Shown here: positions 23,649 to 34,083 of the stretch, piece by piece
How positions within the stretch are numbered: position 1 is the stretch's first letter
How the letters are laid out: each line of letters starts with the position of its first letter
Assembly: GCA_029582265.1 (NCBI GenBank)
Contig: CM055828.1
Coordinates: 12,869,777 to 12,933,776 of the forward strand
Direction of reading: 5' to 3'
From: Zoroaster sp. YZ-2022
Lineage: Eukaryota; Echinodermata; Asteroidea; Forcipulatida; Zoroasteridae
Length of the DNA stretch: 64,000 nucleotides
The notes under the pieces: generated by a model
Databases searched by the model: none
What the model saw: only the letters and a program-made list of their open reading frames with translations
Told to the model about the DNA's origin: nothing
Made by a program: the position numbers and the translations under genes

Positions 23649-24124
23649 ATAACTGGAACAGCCTCGGAAATGCATGTTCCTCCAAGTAAATTCCAGGTCA
23701 ACATACATGAAATATATATTCAGTCAATTCAAGTCCTCCACCTGCGATATAAACAATAAGGGCATGGAAAGTGTGCGGAAGAGCCCACATGGCTGACGTG
23801 ACTGGGCGGAGCTAAACCTTAGACTAGCCACCTGTCATTTGCTAGCTGTGGGTGGAGTAAACCTGATCCACGTGCTTCAATACAATGCTTATGTTTCATT
23901 TTATTTGTACATGTACATGTCGATATCCCCACGGACCCTTGATCGAGGGACTGTGTAAATCATCTTGAGGTCGGTCATGTGCCTGTGCTGCAGGTCTGCA
24001 ACCTGCGCACTGTGTGTGGCATGACGGTCTGTTTTTAACACGCACTGTATAACCTAATTACATATTTCGCCACTTATCGTTAACTCGCCACATCATTAAA
24101 ATCGAGTTATCGTATAGTTGCCAC

Positions 24125-25190
24125 CCAGTAATTTAACTAATTTATATAATTAAAACCATATTTTGAAACAGTTTACAAATAACTTGAAAATATAAACGAA
24201 AAAGCATATCATGAAAGATTTTGACTTGACTCGCCAGAACCGGCAACATGCCAAAGTTCACACAGCGTGTGTGCATTGCCGTCGCCTGAAATTGTTTGCG
24301 ATGTGAAAATTGCATATATGCATTATGATCAGCGCGGGAAAAGTTTGCGCATCGCACAATTATATATCGGAAAGTACATGTATTATTGGACAATTAGTAA
24401 GCATGATTATTAACATAAAAATGTACACTTTCCACCAAAGATAATAAGCCACTTCGGAGTTCCTACCGCGCATGTGCCAATTGACCTTGACGACCTCTTT
24501 TCTGGATAAACAATGATACCCGATCATGCATACAACGCGTGTGTACGTGTGTGTGTGTGTGTACGTGTTGCAATGCATATCGCCTCGATGTATTTACACG
24601 TAAATGGAATATCTTCTTGAAAACCTTTTTTTTCATCAATTTTCTTGTGGTCAGGAACAACACTTTCGTTACTAAATGGCACGGTAAGAGAAAGAAAACC
24701 AAGAAAAAAATTGTTGGATTTGTTTGTAAAATGTATGCGATTTTCTGTGTTTTTTCTTTTTGTTTTGTTTTTCGTTTTAACTAAAACGGAATGCCAGTGC
24801 CAGTGGCAGTGGCCAATGCCTTTTTTTGGATGTAAAATCTTAATTAGGACCTATTGTGTAAAGCGGCAAGTGGTTACCGCTTGCCGCTTTACACAAATAA
24901 CAATAGGCCCTAATTAAAATGTTACGCTTTTAAGGATCCATATAATGACCCTTTTTTAAATCTGAAAGCCTAAATGCATTTTTTTGCATGATATTTTCTC
25001 ACTTTCATTTTTATTTTTGCTGTTCACTCGCACTGTAGTAACACTAACAGTAGGGCCTAACATGTAAATTCTATGTAGGAAAGCACAAAAAAACAGCATA
25101 CCGAAAAATATATTGTTTCTAACTAGGCACATATGTTAATTGTTTTATTATGTTGATTATGTTATCTAAACAGGTTAGCTGATCAAGACC
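24125..25190. other. 5' non-coding part of ISL2EU; includes a hairpin element
   Basis: AT-rich with a GT microsatellite (24538-24568) and, at 24840-24917, a hairpin: TTAA-flanked ends TTAGG-CCTATTG pair with CAATAGG-CCTAA, and the inner stem TGTGTAAAGCGGCAAG pairs with CTTGCCGCTTTACACA. Open frames here show no motif. Confidence 0.5.
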
Positions 25191-25200
25191 AATTTCAATA

Positions 25201-26816
25201 TGTGCTGTTACAGGCTGTGGGAACGGTACCTATTAAACTTGAAACGTGGAAACAAGGTGATTGCACAAAACATGGCTGCCATTTTGGATTTGGAACTTGT
25301 GATTGTGAGCCACCTTTTCATCTATATCCATTCCCATCTGAGAAACGTGACCCAGAAGTAAGGCGTCGTTGGCACAAACTGATAAACAGAAAAAACTTTA
25401 AAACAAACAAAAACTGGGTTGCAAAATCCTATGACCGAGTGTGCTCTAAACACTTCACAGAGGGGAAAACCCACAGCTGCACATCCTGACCCTCATTTAG
25501 AACTTGGCTACTCATTGACGTCACCTTCAACTACTCCAAGGCGGCCACCAACAGCCAGATCTATGCCCGTGTCAAAGAGGATAATTGAAGAACCATCCTT
25601 TGAACCGACTGAGGAGACTGTCCAGAGAGAAGATGAAGTGGCCCATAATTCGTCTGTTCTCCATGACCACCAGTATACCTATGTATGTGACTGTCTACCA
25701 AATTGTGAATGCCCTGGATGTGGTATCAAAGAGGGGAAAATCCAGGGCCTAGAGCAACGAGTCAAAGATCTTGAACATGAAATTGTAACACTAAAAGTGA
25801 AGTCACAAAAAAACCTAAAGGCAAGAAGCAGCAGATCTTCTCCGTCAAGGCCCTGAAAACTGACCAAGATGTGAGCCATTGCACTGGAATTCAGTCGAAA
25901 GAATGTATGGACTCTCTTTTCAAGTACGTAGAACCCCATGCAAAGAAAATGAGCTACTGGAGTGGAGTCAAGAAATCGGCAGAGGGACACAAAAAACGTC
26001 AATTTAAGAAGACGCCAACAAAATCTGGACCGAAACGTAAACTCGCCCTCAAGGATGAATTCATCATGGTGATGATGCGACTCCGGTTAGACTTGACAAT
26101 ACAGTTTCTGGCACTGTTATTTGGTGTTTCATCGAGCACATGTTCACAGGTTATCCTCATGGCAGCCGTTTTGAGGCCCTTGATTGTCTGGCCAGACAGA
26201 GGAGCAATCAAGCTCTATCTTCCAAGCACCTTTAAGAAGACTTGCAGAAAGCTAAGGTGCATCATCGACTGTACCGAGTTTTTTATTCAACGTCCACAAT
26301 CCCTTCATCTACAAGCTGCAACATGGTCAGATTACAAGAAGCACAACACCATTAAGGTCTTAGTCGGAATTACACCAACGGGAACAATCTCCTTTTTATC
26401 GAAAGCTTACGGCGGAAGGGCCTCTGATGTTACCAGGAAGAGTGGGCTGCTCAATATCATCGATCCCGGAGATGTTCTGATGGCAGATAGAGGATTTCCC
26501 ATCCAGGAAGATTTAATGCTACACCAGGCAACTCTAGAGATCCCCCCACCAGCCCAAGGAAACCGTCAAGTGACCCGGGACAAAGTTAAGCAGACTAAAC
26601 AAGTGGCCAATCTTCGCATACATGTCGAGCGTGCTATAGGTAGATTAAAGACCTTCAATATATTGAATGACACAAAATATTGAATGACACATTGCCCATC
26701 CCTCTAGTTCCTTCTGCTGATGATGTCATTACTATTTTGTGCAGCTCTTGTTAATCTGCATCCAGATCTCATTGTTAAATATTTCCCCCGTTCAAAAAAT
26801 ATTCATCAAGAGTAAC
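25201..26816 (+). pseudogene. ISL2EU transposase: THAP domain + HTH + DDE, frameshifted
   Basis: Begins CAVTGCGNGTY, shifts frame near 25234, then continues KLETWKQGDCTKHGC ... EPPFHLYPFP ... YDRVCSKHFTEGK, a THAP zinc domain ending in C-x2-H. A second shift lies in GGGGAAAACCC near 25468 and a third in the A run near 25808. The next open stretch (25871-26683) is a DDE_Tnp_4-type transposase: helix-turn-helix region LTIQFLALLFGVSSSTCSQV, then Asp in CIIDCTEF (26267), Asp in LMADRGF (26486) and Glu in HVERAIGRLK (26627). After that a 19-bp tandem duplication (ATATTGAATGACACAAA) breaks the C-terminus, which resumes as LPIPLVPSADDVITI to about 26816. A coiled-coil-like GLEQRVKDLEHEIVTLKV links the THAP and catalytic parts. 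All three catalytic residues are present. Three of the four lesions are single-base homopolymer indels. Confidence 0.85.
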
Positions 26817-26879
26817 ACAAAGTTTCAACTAAGCATGTACTTGATTAAAAAAAGGAACTTTATTTAAACTATACAAGAA

Positions 26880-27145
26880 ATGAAACAGTAAAACAAACTT
26901 CAAAATAACAATATTAATAATTCAGTTATGTATACATTTATAATAATAATGTCAACAATTAAAATATTACTGAGAAATAAATAATGGAGAAATAAATAAA
27001 TAATAAGGTGAAATATTGTATTTATGTTGCAAAATGGAAAAATAACGCATACACTTGTACAGGTACACTGTAGTTTTGTTTGTGGAATATGTGAACACTC
27101 CTCTTTGTATCAAGAACTTTGGCTTTTGATTACAAAATGCATTAA
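26880..27145. repeat. Old duplication inside ISL2EU, copy 1
   Basis: Matches 28560-28765 at moderate identity (shared AAAATATTACTGA, GCATACACTTGT, TTTGTGGAAT-TGTG, AAGAACTTTGGCTTT). It ends at the TTAA where the next MITE is inserted. Confidence 0.65.
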
Positions 27146-27819
27146 CCCTAACCAGCCCAAATCCTTCTACAGATATATCCTCTTTGCCAAAGCGAAGGAT
27201 TCTGAAAGATTGGGGCTATTAGGACTTTTCAGTGGAGGAGGATCCAGAAGGATTTGGGCCATAGTGGATTTCTGCTATGAGAGGATTTAGAAGGAATTGG
27301 GCTATCAGGCTGTATTTGACATAAGAGGAAAGAGAAGGATTAGGGTCTTATGCAGCTTGGCCAAAATGGGATTCAGAAGGATTTGGGCTGCTGGGGGAGG
27401 GGAATGTGATGTAGCCTAAACAATTTTTGTTTGATTATTGGCAAGGTAAGTGTAACAAGTTAAGTGGGTCTATTGCAAGGTCAAGGGGTCAGTGCTGGGG
27501 GTCCCTAGGCATTGTATGTTTATGTATTACTGATAAGAAACACATATAATATGCTTAGTGTGCACACCAATGGAATTTCTATGACCATTGTCCTGGTATG
27601 AAAAGGTCATATGTAGCACGGGCACTTCCATTTGTTTGAGGGTAATTTTATAACCATTCTGTCACAGGAGGATCTGGAAGGATTTGGGCAGTTGGCCATA
27701 TTAAGAAAAACCAGGAGGATTTAGAAGGATTTGGGTACTTTGAGCTTTTGACTCTCTAATACTGAAGGATATAGGAGGATTTGGGCTATGTGTAAGCAAA
27801 AGGGCCTAGTCTGTTAGGG
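27146..27819. mobile_element. TTAA-flanked MITE, CCCTAAC ends, interior AGGATTTGGGC repeats
   Basis: TTAA at 27142-27145 and 27820-27823; terminal CCCTAAC/GTTAGGG. The interior is full of imperfect GAAGGATTTGGGC units. The duplicated region at 28748-28760 (ACATTAATCAAAT) is an uninterrupted version of the insertion site. piggyBac-type by TTAA and the CCC end; inference. Confidence 0.8.
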
Positions 27820-27829
27820 TTAATCAAAT

Positions 27830-27945
27830 ACAAATAAGTAAAGACTGTTTGTGGTGACACCATGTGAAATTCTCATTTGAGTAGTAATTAGTTCTGAAAA
27901 GAACTGATGGTTTCTTATCCTTTTCACCATGCAAAACTAGAAACA
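27830..27945 (+). repeat. Dispersed hairpin repeat, copy 3
   Basis: Same order as copy 1: GGTGACACCATGTGAAA, TTTGAGTAGTAATT, hairpin AGTTCTGAAAAGAACT at 27890-27905, then a CACCATGCAAAAC flank. Confidence 0.75.
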
Positions 27946-27973
27946 TGACTTAAATACAAATAACTTAATTGTG

Positions 27974-28188
27974 CAGAGATGCCAACATTCCAAATTGAAA
28001 AAGAGTAATTTGCCACGGTGCATCCGCCTCGGACACGAAAATACCCAAATTACCCCCCTTTTCAAACCTCACTCTCGAGGCTTTACATTTTTATAAATCG
28101 TAAAAATTGATACAAGGATCATACAATCGTAATTGGACTCAATAAATCGTAAAAAATTACGCCCAAATCGTAAATGTTGGCATCTCTG
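27974..28188. mobile_element. MITE with CAGAGATGCCAACATT ends, copy 2
   Basis: Perfect inverted ends CAGAGATGCCAACATT, flanked by a 7-bp direct repeat AATTGTG (27967-27973 and 28189-28195). Same family as 20151-20366. The interior includes ACAAGGATCATACAATCG and TTACGCCCAAATCGTAA. Confidence 0.85.
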
Positions 28189-28559
28189 AATTGTGTTATA
28201 AAGAATATTTATGTCATGTTTTTATTCAAGTAAATGTGCACATTTTTAACACTGCATTGCTAATAATGCTCTGGACCTAAATTGTGATTTTAAGTTCAAT
28301 ATCACTATTTAACTTTATTAAATAAGAGTTTGTCAAGTATACAGTTTGTCAAGGGTTATTAAATTTTAACAAGAATGCTCCCCTTTTTCTGTTCATTATC
28401 AGTTATAGTATAGATCACATAAAGTGCACCTCTACGTGTCAAATCCCCCTCCCCTCTAGCCTTGAACTGACCTAATTTGTATTCAAATTATTGAAGCCTG
28501 AACACACGTTAAAATTGTTCAATACTAAAAAAAAAAAAATGTGCAGTTCTATATTAAAA

Positions 28560-28765
28560 ACAAATTTTCAAAAGGTAAAATACAAAAATGAAAATATTAA
28601 AGTAAAATATTACTGAAAAATAAAATAATAAGTTGAAATTTTGGCTGTAAAACCAAGGCAAGTAATGCATACACTTGTTACAAAAATGTTATTTGTGGAA
28701 TGTGTGCACAATATCTACTCTCTGTAGCAAGAACTTTGGCTTTGGGTACAAATGACATTAATCAA
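28560..28765. repeat. Old duplication inside ISL2EU, copy 2 (empty MITE site)
   Basis: Counterpart of 26880-27145, without the MITE at its TTAA. Divergence indicates that the duplication is old. Confidence 0.6.
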
Positions 28766-28903
28766 ATAATTTAGGTACAATGTATATCTAGGTGGGATTT
28801 GAGAGCTACAGTTTGCAAGAACGTGGCATGAGTTAACAATACGCTACAGCTTTGCCCTTGTCATGATGCATCTACATGTATTAAACACAGTTTACTAACT
28901 TAA

Positions 28904-29193
28904 CCCTCCTACAATCAGTGCAATTTTTGAAACAACCCATTCAGGCAACTCCAAGCCATTAGCTGTTGCCAGTGGCCTCCTATGTCACACCACTGAGATT
29001 GCAGGGTCAAGTGGTCTCCCACTGATACATTGCAGGCCATACTAATATGTTCAAACATTTAACAGTGGCCTTGGGTGGCACACAGTTGATTTTGTAAGAT
29101 TACTTGGAAAGGACAGCAGGCTTGTACATGTGTACTGAAGGTTGCTTAAGAACAGAATTTAGTGGATCGGAGTGGCCTCCATGTGTAGGAGGG
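28904..29193. mobile_element. TTAA-flanked MITE, CCCTCCTAC ends, second copy
   Basis: TTAA at 28900-28903 and 29194-29197; TIR CCCTCCTAC, shared with the 19747 element. The interior includes repeats around AGTGGCCT. Same family by its ends, though the interiors differ. Confidence 0.85.
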
Positions 29194-30835
29194 TTAATGT
29201 AAACAATGTCAACATTTGGACCAGAGACTTTCAATATTTTTGTTTCAATTACTTTCAATGTTAACAACATTTCAAATGGTAAAAAAAATATTGCAATGGC
29301 ATTTTGATTGGGGCAGACCCAATAGTGGACCTGACAGCTGACTATGAACACAAATAAGAAAATACTGTTATTGGCATGATGGACAGAACCAATCACTGGA
29401 CGGTGCTTCTGTTAGAGCTACACAGTACCAGTGATACCAACAACTACAACCATCACAACCGATACTATTGTCTTTAACCAGCTTAATGTCTTTCTCATCT
29501 TTGCATTCTGTTTTACAAATTCCACACATGTACAATGGTTTGTCAATTCCTTTGCCTACGTTTTTTCGTTTCCTCAACCGTTTCCCCCCTGGCTTGTTCG
29601 TCACTGGTACACTACTGATTGACGTTTGCTGATGTTGATGGGCCTGCTGTATCTTGAGGTGTTACGTTTGCTCCAGGTTCATTCATTGTATCCAAGGTTT
29701 TGTGGAACAAAAGTTCAGCAACAAGAAATTTAGTGAAAAATTCCTCCACTTCATTTTGAACACTTATCCAGTCATCAGACTGGAAGGACAGTCTTTCTAA
29801 GTGGAATCCTTTAGAAGTATAAATAAAAAATAAAAAAATCACACCAATCTCTGCCTGTGCACGCTAATTGAGTCTGTATCTGTGTAAAGTACGCATGATT
29901 TGTCTTCAGAGTTGTTATGCCGTCTAAACAAATAAAAAATGGACAGTTGTCATATGATGGTATCTCATTCGCAATGCTTCGCGGACACTTTATCTCGAGA
30001 AGTCCCTTCCCACAGCAACTGCACTCCACAAGCACCAATGAACAACTTATCAGGGTGTATGAAAAGGCCACATTCTGTTACAGACACGTTTTGGTGGCCT
30101 CTTTCATGGAGTAAAGCTGCATAAAATTGCCTCGCTTGGGGTTCAAGCAAGCGTCCATACTTCAAATGGGGTAGATGTGGACTAGGCGACTCATATCCCA
30201 TCAATCGTTTGATGGGAGGGCTTGGGTCCTGGCTTGGGTCCTGGCTTAGGGCACTGCTAGGTGTTTTAAGAGTTTTGTTTCTCGTTACAACCGACCTGAC
30301 ATTTGATGCAGTGATCCGACCGGCTCGCAGCATCCTCCATTCTTGACAACCAATTTGTCCTTGTGTGGTCTTCTCAATTTGCTTCAATTCCTGTGACATG
30401 TACGGTTGAAGTTTGTTTTGAAAATCTTCAATAGATTTGCATGTGTTGGCCAGTTCTAGAAGACTTAGAGGAGTTTTGACGGCAGTTTCCACAATCTCCT
30501 CCAAGCCAGTGTTGAAGTCTTCGGCAGGTGAATATTGAGGTCCTTGTCTGGTCTTGAGGTACCTGAAAACCGATGACTCTTTACAGGTTGGGTATAGTAC
30601 AACAAGGAGACCTTCTGCTGTTGGTTTGGATTTTGTTGTTCTAAGAGGCTCAAATAACTGCTTAGGAACAGTGTTGGTTGCCTGTTTTGAAGCTACGTGA
30701 AGAAAAAGAAAAAAATATTTTTAAAATATATAAATTTGTCCAAACAAACTTGTTGAATGAATTTCATAACTTACCAATAGACTGTTATAATAACAATTTT
30801 GCAAATAATTTATTGAGAGTATCGTTTCGGTTCGC

Positions 30836-31020
30836 GGTAACACCATGTGTTTATCTCAACTATCGCAAATCTGAGGTACAGGTTCTGAAAAGAACCTCAT
30901 CGCACAACTCGTATCTCAACCTTCGTTAAGTGAGAAAGGTTCAAGGAAGAACCAATTTCGGGCAACTCGTTTTCTGTACTGTCTCTAAATGAGAAATATA
31001 GTTCAGGGAGAACCACAGGG
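30836..31020. repeat. Tandem array of three hairpin units (diverged hairpin repeat, copy 4)
   Basis: Starts GCGGTAACACCATGTG like copy 1. Three hairpins follow, about 57-60 bp apart: GGTTCTGAAAAGAACC (30881-30896), GGTTCAAGGAAGAACC (about 30937) and AGTTCAGGGAGAACC (about 30999). Each of the first two is followed by a CAACTCGT block and then GAGAAA. It lies in an intron of the minus-strand gene remnant. Confidence 0.6.
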
Positions 31021-31509
31021 ACTTCACGGGTTATTCTGACAGGTGACATTGCACACATGTGGCATCTATATCTGTAATCTTTTCATGTTTCTTTTTTTAA
31101 AAAAACATTATGACCACTGAAAAAGCACTATTTATCAAAAAGCAATATAAATTTTATTAAATATGTAATACCATAACATACCTCCTTTTGAATAACTGGG
31201 CTTTTCCCACTGAAGATCACAAACTCGCTTGCCTTCAAGAACTTTGGAAATGTTTGCCCCTTTAAAAACATTCCAGGTACATGGCTTGGATGTACAGGGT
31301 AAGCTACCAGTTCCAGAGATGCCAGTCATGAAAGCATGGTCCAACTTGAAAATGATGGCAGCTATGTGGATGCAAGTAGAACCAAGCCTGCAAATATAAA
31401 ATTTAACAAATGGGTGTTCATAATTACAATTATATTAAACGGTGGTCTCAAACAAAATAAAACACATTAAAGTCAAATGATGATGATAATATCTACAAAA
31501 TAATTGCTA

Positions 31510-31603
31510 TTGGCCTTACGTTTTGAACCTACACGTAGCAGGTTTTTTCTGAAAGGCCTTTGAGAAAGAGCCTGCCACATGTAGGTTCCAAACATAAGGC
31601 CAA
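31510..31603. repeat. Short inverted-repeat element in the ISL2EU intron
   Basis: About 33-bp imperfect inverted ends (TTGGCCTTACGTTTTGAACC left; complement of GGTTCCAAACATAAGGCCAA right) around a 28-base loop. Hairpin-type MITE or intronic stem. Confidence 0.7.
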
Positions 31604-32712
31604 CATCCATTATTTTGCATTTATACTACAGGTCCTTTATGTTGGTAAGCAGTTTGCAACAGCTAATTCTTTTTACATGATAAGATCTGATTAAGATTCT
31701 CTGATAATGACCTCTTGCATGGCTGGATAATTTTTATGTAAATTGTTTAATGTGTGAAAATTTGGTAGAGATAACTTTGAACAATGTACACACTTCACAA
31801 TCACATTAAACAAAAACCTAAAATTTTAATAATTTCAAGATACCTATAAATCAGCCTATATAATTTGGGTAGTGTAATTTTTAATTTTATTTTTTTTTAA
31901 TTTTTATTTTTTTATTTTTTTTAAATGACTTACCCAGCAAAACATGTGCAATAGGCACTACAAATTCTTCCGGCAACCCAGGCCTTGTGTGGGGTGCTCC
32001 GTACACTTTGTGATGGTATACAATCAGCTTTCACAATGCAATGGTGAACCACTTGCTATCATAATACATGTAGCTGTAGGCTTTTCCTTCTTTGTAGTCA
32101 GATAAAAGTCTATCCTTTAAAGTCTTTGGTCTTTTTCTTCTGCTTGCTTGGCTTACAGATGGGGCATCTTCTAACAGCCACTCGGTGATCTCGAAATAGC
32201 TAACCGGAGGCCACTGCCTGACCCCATCTTAATGTCTTCAGTGACTTTGTCAGTTTTTACTGTTACATTCAGCTGTGATTCCGCGAAGACAAGCGCTTGG
32301 AGTTCCTTTTTCCGACCAGTAGTTTTTAGTCCCCTTAATCTTAAAAAATCATTCAAAGCATCAACACTCCAGTGTTCTATAACGTCTAGTGTCAAAGCAG
32401 AAGATTCCTCTGAAGACATTTACAAAATTCACTTGAAAAAAAAACGATAAAATGCTATCTTTTTAAATAAGAAATCCACGTTCGACGACGTTCGCATTGC
32501 AATGCCAAAGCACGCATTTTTCACGCGTCACTAGTGGCGACCCCGATTGTTTATCTTCGTTGAACCTTGACACGATCCCACCATGCTTTGCGCGTGAGAT
32601 TCCGAATAGGCTTATCTGACGTCACTTCCAGTTCAAAATATTTATTAGTCGCTCCATCTTTGGCTCATGCATGACGTCAGAAGGAACGGGTGGCGAAAAT
32701 ACAGGGGTGGCG

Positions 32713-33019
32713 ACTATAAATTACTAATAATACTAGTATACGCGAACGCACGTTACACACTGCTCAGTTTCATTCACAGAAAAAAAAACCTGTCAGACCT
32801 ATCTGACATGTCTGACAGTCGGAACTATCTTTAAAAATACAAACTTCTTATTACAAGTAGGGAGGATGAAAGCAACAGCGCCCTCACATCAAAAGTGCTG
32901 AAAAAACTCCGTTACGAGCGATAATTTATAACTTCAAAAAAAAATTTCTCACTAGAAAACAAAGCTACAATTCATAACACACTAGATTCAAGCACCATTT
33001 TCACTGTTTCACACTTTAA
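32713..33019. other. No gene seen
   Basis: Includes repeated TCTGACA motifs at 32792-32820 and AT-rich sequence. Confidence 0.4.
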
Positions 33020-33124
33020 AAAAGTTTTGAACGAATTTTACCATGCGCCTTGAGCACCACTCAGTTGGTGGATACGTAACGTGCGCTATATAAGTCCACA
33101 CATTATTATTATTATTATTATTAT
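33020..33124 (+). mobile_element. 3' tail of a CR1/L2-type LINE or dependent SINE
   Basis: Shows GCGCCTTGAGCACC, a GTGCGCTATATAAGTCC signature and an (ATT)n tail at 33107-33124, typical of 3' ends of this LINE group. No upstream ORF attached. Confidence 0.6.
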
Positions 33125-33529
33125 CGAGTTGAAGATGAAAACGAAGCCCGAAAATGGCCCAAAGCGGAATATCAACTGTCAAATTCGCCGCTCAAAAATG
33201 GTCCAAAAAAATTTGCGGTAAGACCCATTTTTATACGTCGGGGACTTTGCGTTCCAATCATCAATCCTGATGATCTTGGTATCAAAATAAAGCTTAAAAT
33301 TAGATCTGTAGCCAGAAAACTGTTTCAAATGTACTTAACAAAATTAATTAGGTCTTAAAACAAAAGAAAGACTTTGAGACTGAATAATTTTGTATCTAAC
33401 ACCCGTACCTCAATGGAATGCCCGTTTCGTGCTCTTTCCGACAGTATGTGGGTTGTACCTTGACATCGAGGTCCCCATTAAGTTATAGCGATATTCATTT
33501 GACCTGTTCTGCGAAAAAAGTTGGTGAGC

Positions 33530-33612
33530 CGGCCAGGCGCCATCAATCAGTCTGGGATTCGCCACAATTGTACGCACAGTAAACGGAGCCGGGATCAGAC
33601 TGGCGAGGTTTT
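33530..33612 (+). repeat. Direct repeat upstream of the RAG1-like exon, copy 1
   Basis: Core GTCTGGGATTC and GAGCCGGGATCAGACT. A second copy in the same orientation is at 35476-35556. The two bracket about 1.9 kb including the RAG1-like exon. Confidence 0.6.
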
Positions 33613-34083
33613 GTTTACGCGTTGTCAGCCACGTACGTTCTGTGGCAAAGTTTAGCTTGTGCACATGCGCGACTTCAAGGCTTATTAGCATACTAAGTAG
33701 GCGATGTAAACAAACGAGGTTTTCGCGGGTTTTTTTGTCATCACTGTTAGCCGCATTATTCATGATTGTATTAGTGTATTGACCCTTATTATGTTAACAA
33801 GGACTCTTTCACGTCATGTTGAGCCTAATTTCCACAAAATCCAAACAGAAAATCCCTGCGAATTTGTTCGTGGATAAAATAGTCAACTCGGGGACATTTT
33901 TGTCATTGGATATTAAGGCACTTCTATTTGGGCTATAAAAACGATGTTAAAGTTTTTAGGGAAAAATAAAAAAATAGAAATGATTCATGAGGGTATGAAG
34001 TTCACGGATGTGTAAACATTGCGTTACTATCATTTTTCTTTTGGTAGTGACTAGACGTTTGCATATATTGAAAATTCTGTTGT

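Larger units (their letters stand above)
29368..32419 (-). pseudogene. ISL2EU accessory protein: SAP + SWIM + YqaJ nuclease + PHD, multiply broken
   Basis: Reads downward from the ATG at 32419. A SAP domain (WSVDALNDFLRLRGLKTTGR) comes first; a frameshift near 32218 leads to PPVSYFEITEWLLEDAPS; another shift near 32040 leads to AWVAGRICSAYCTCFAG, ending at a GTAAGT donor near 31940. After a 0.55-kb intron the acceptor at 31391 gives LGSTCIHIAAI, completing a SWIM zinc motif (C-x-C-xn-C-x-H). From about 30690 the YqaJ exonuclease part runs: GCQEWRMLRAGRITAS, YGRLLEPQA, ECGLFIHPDKLFIGA, and after a shift CSCCGKGLLEIKCP. The segment that should hold the catalytic Asp (between FIGA and the E-x-K motif) is deleted. 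Further shifts occur near 29835 and 29625. It ends with a C4HC3 PHD finger (29604-29368; C27, C30, C50, C53, H58, C61, C74, C77). Known role in the family: accessory nuclease of the transposon. Confidence 0.85.
24068..32712. mobile_element. ISL2EU-type DNA transposon, large, two convergent broken genes
   Basis: Two gene remnants point toward each other: THAP + DDE transposase on plus (25201-26816) and SAP + SWIM + YqaJ nuclease + PHD on minus (32419-29368). That pair is the known content of ISL2EU elements. Candidate ends are clusters of the same short motif in opposite orientation: CGCCAC at 24068, 24086 and TGCCAC at 24119 on the left, GTGGCG at 32534, 32690 and 32707 on the right. I could not define an exact terminus or target duplication, so the boundaries are approximate. 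MITEs at 27146, 27974, 28904 and 31510 are later insertions. Without them the element would be about 7.4 kb. Confidence 0.7.

Noticed and set aside
24538..24702. Short ORFs over the GT microsatellite
   Set aside because: They are low-complexity translations (THTHT) without coding evidence.
33410..33763. 117-residue minus ORF
   Set aside because: It overlaps the direct repeat shared with 35476-35556, and no domain or similarity could be named.
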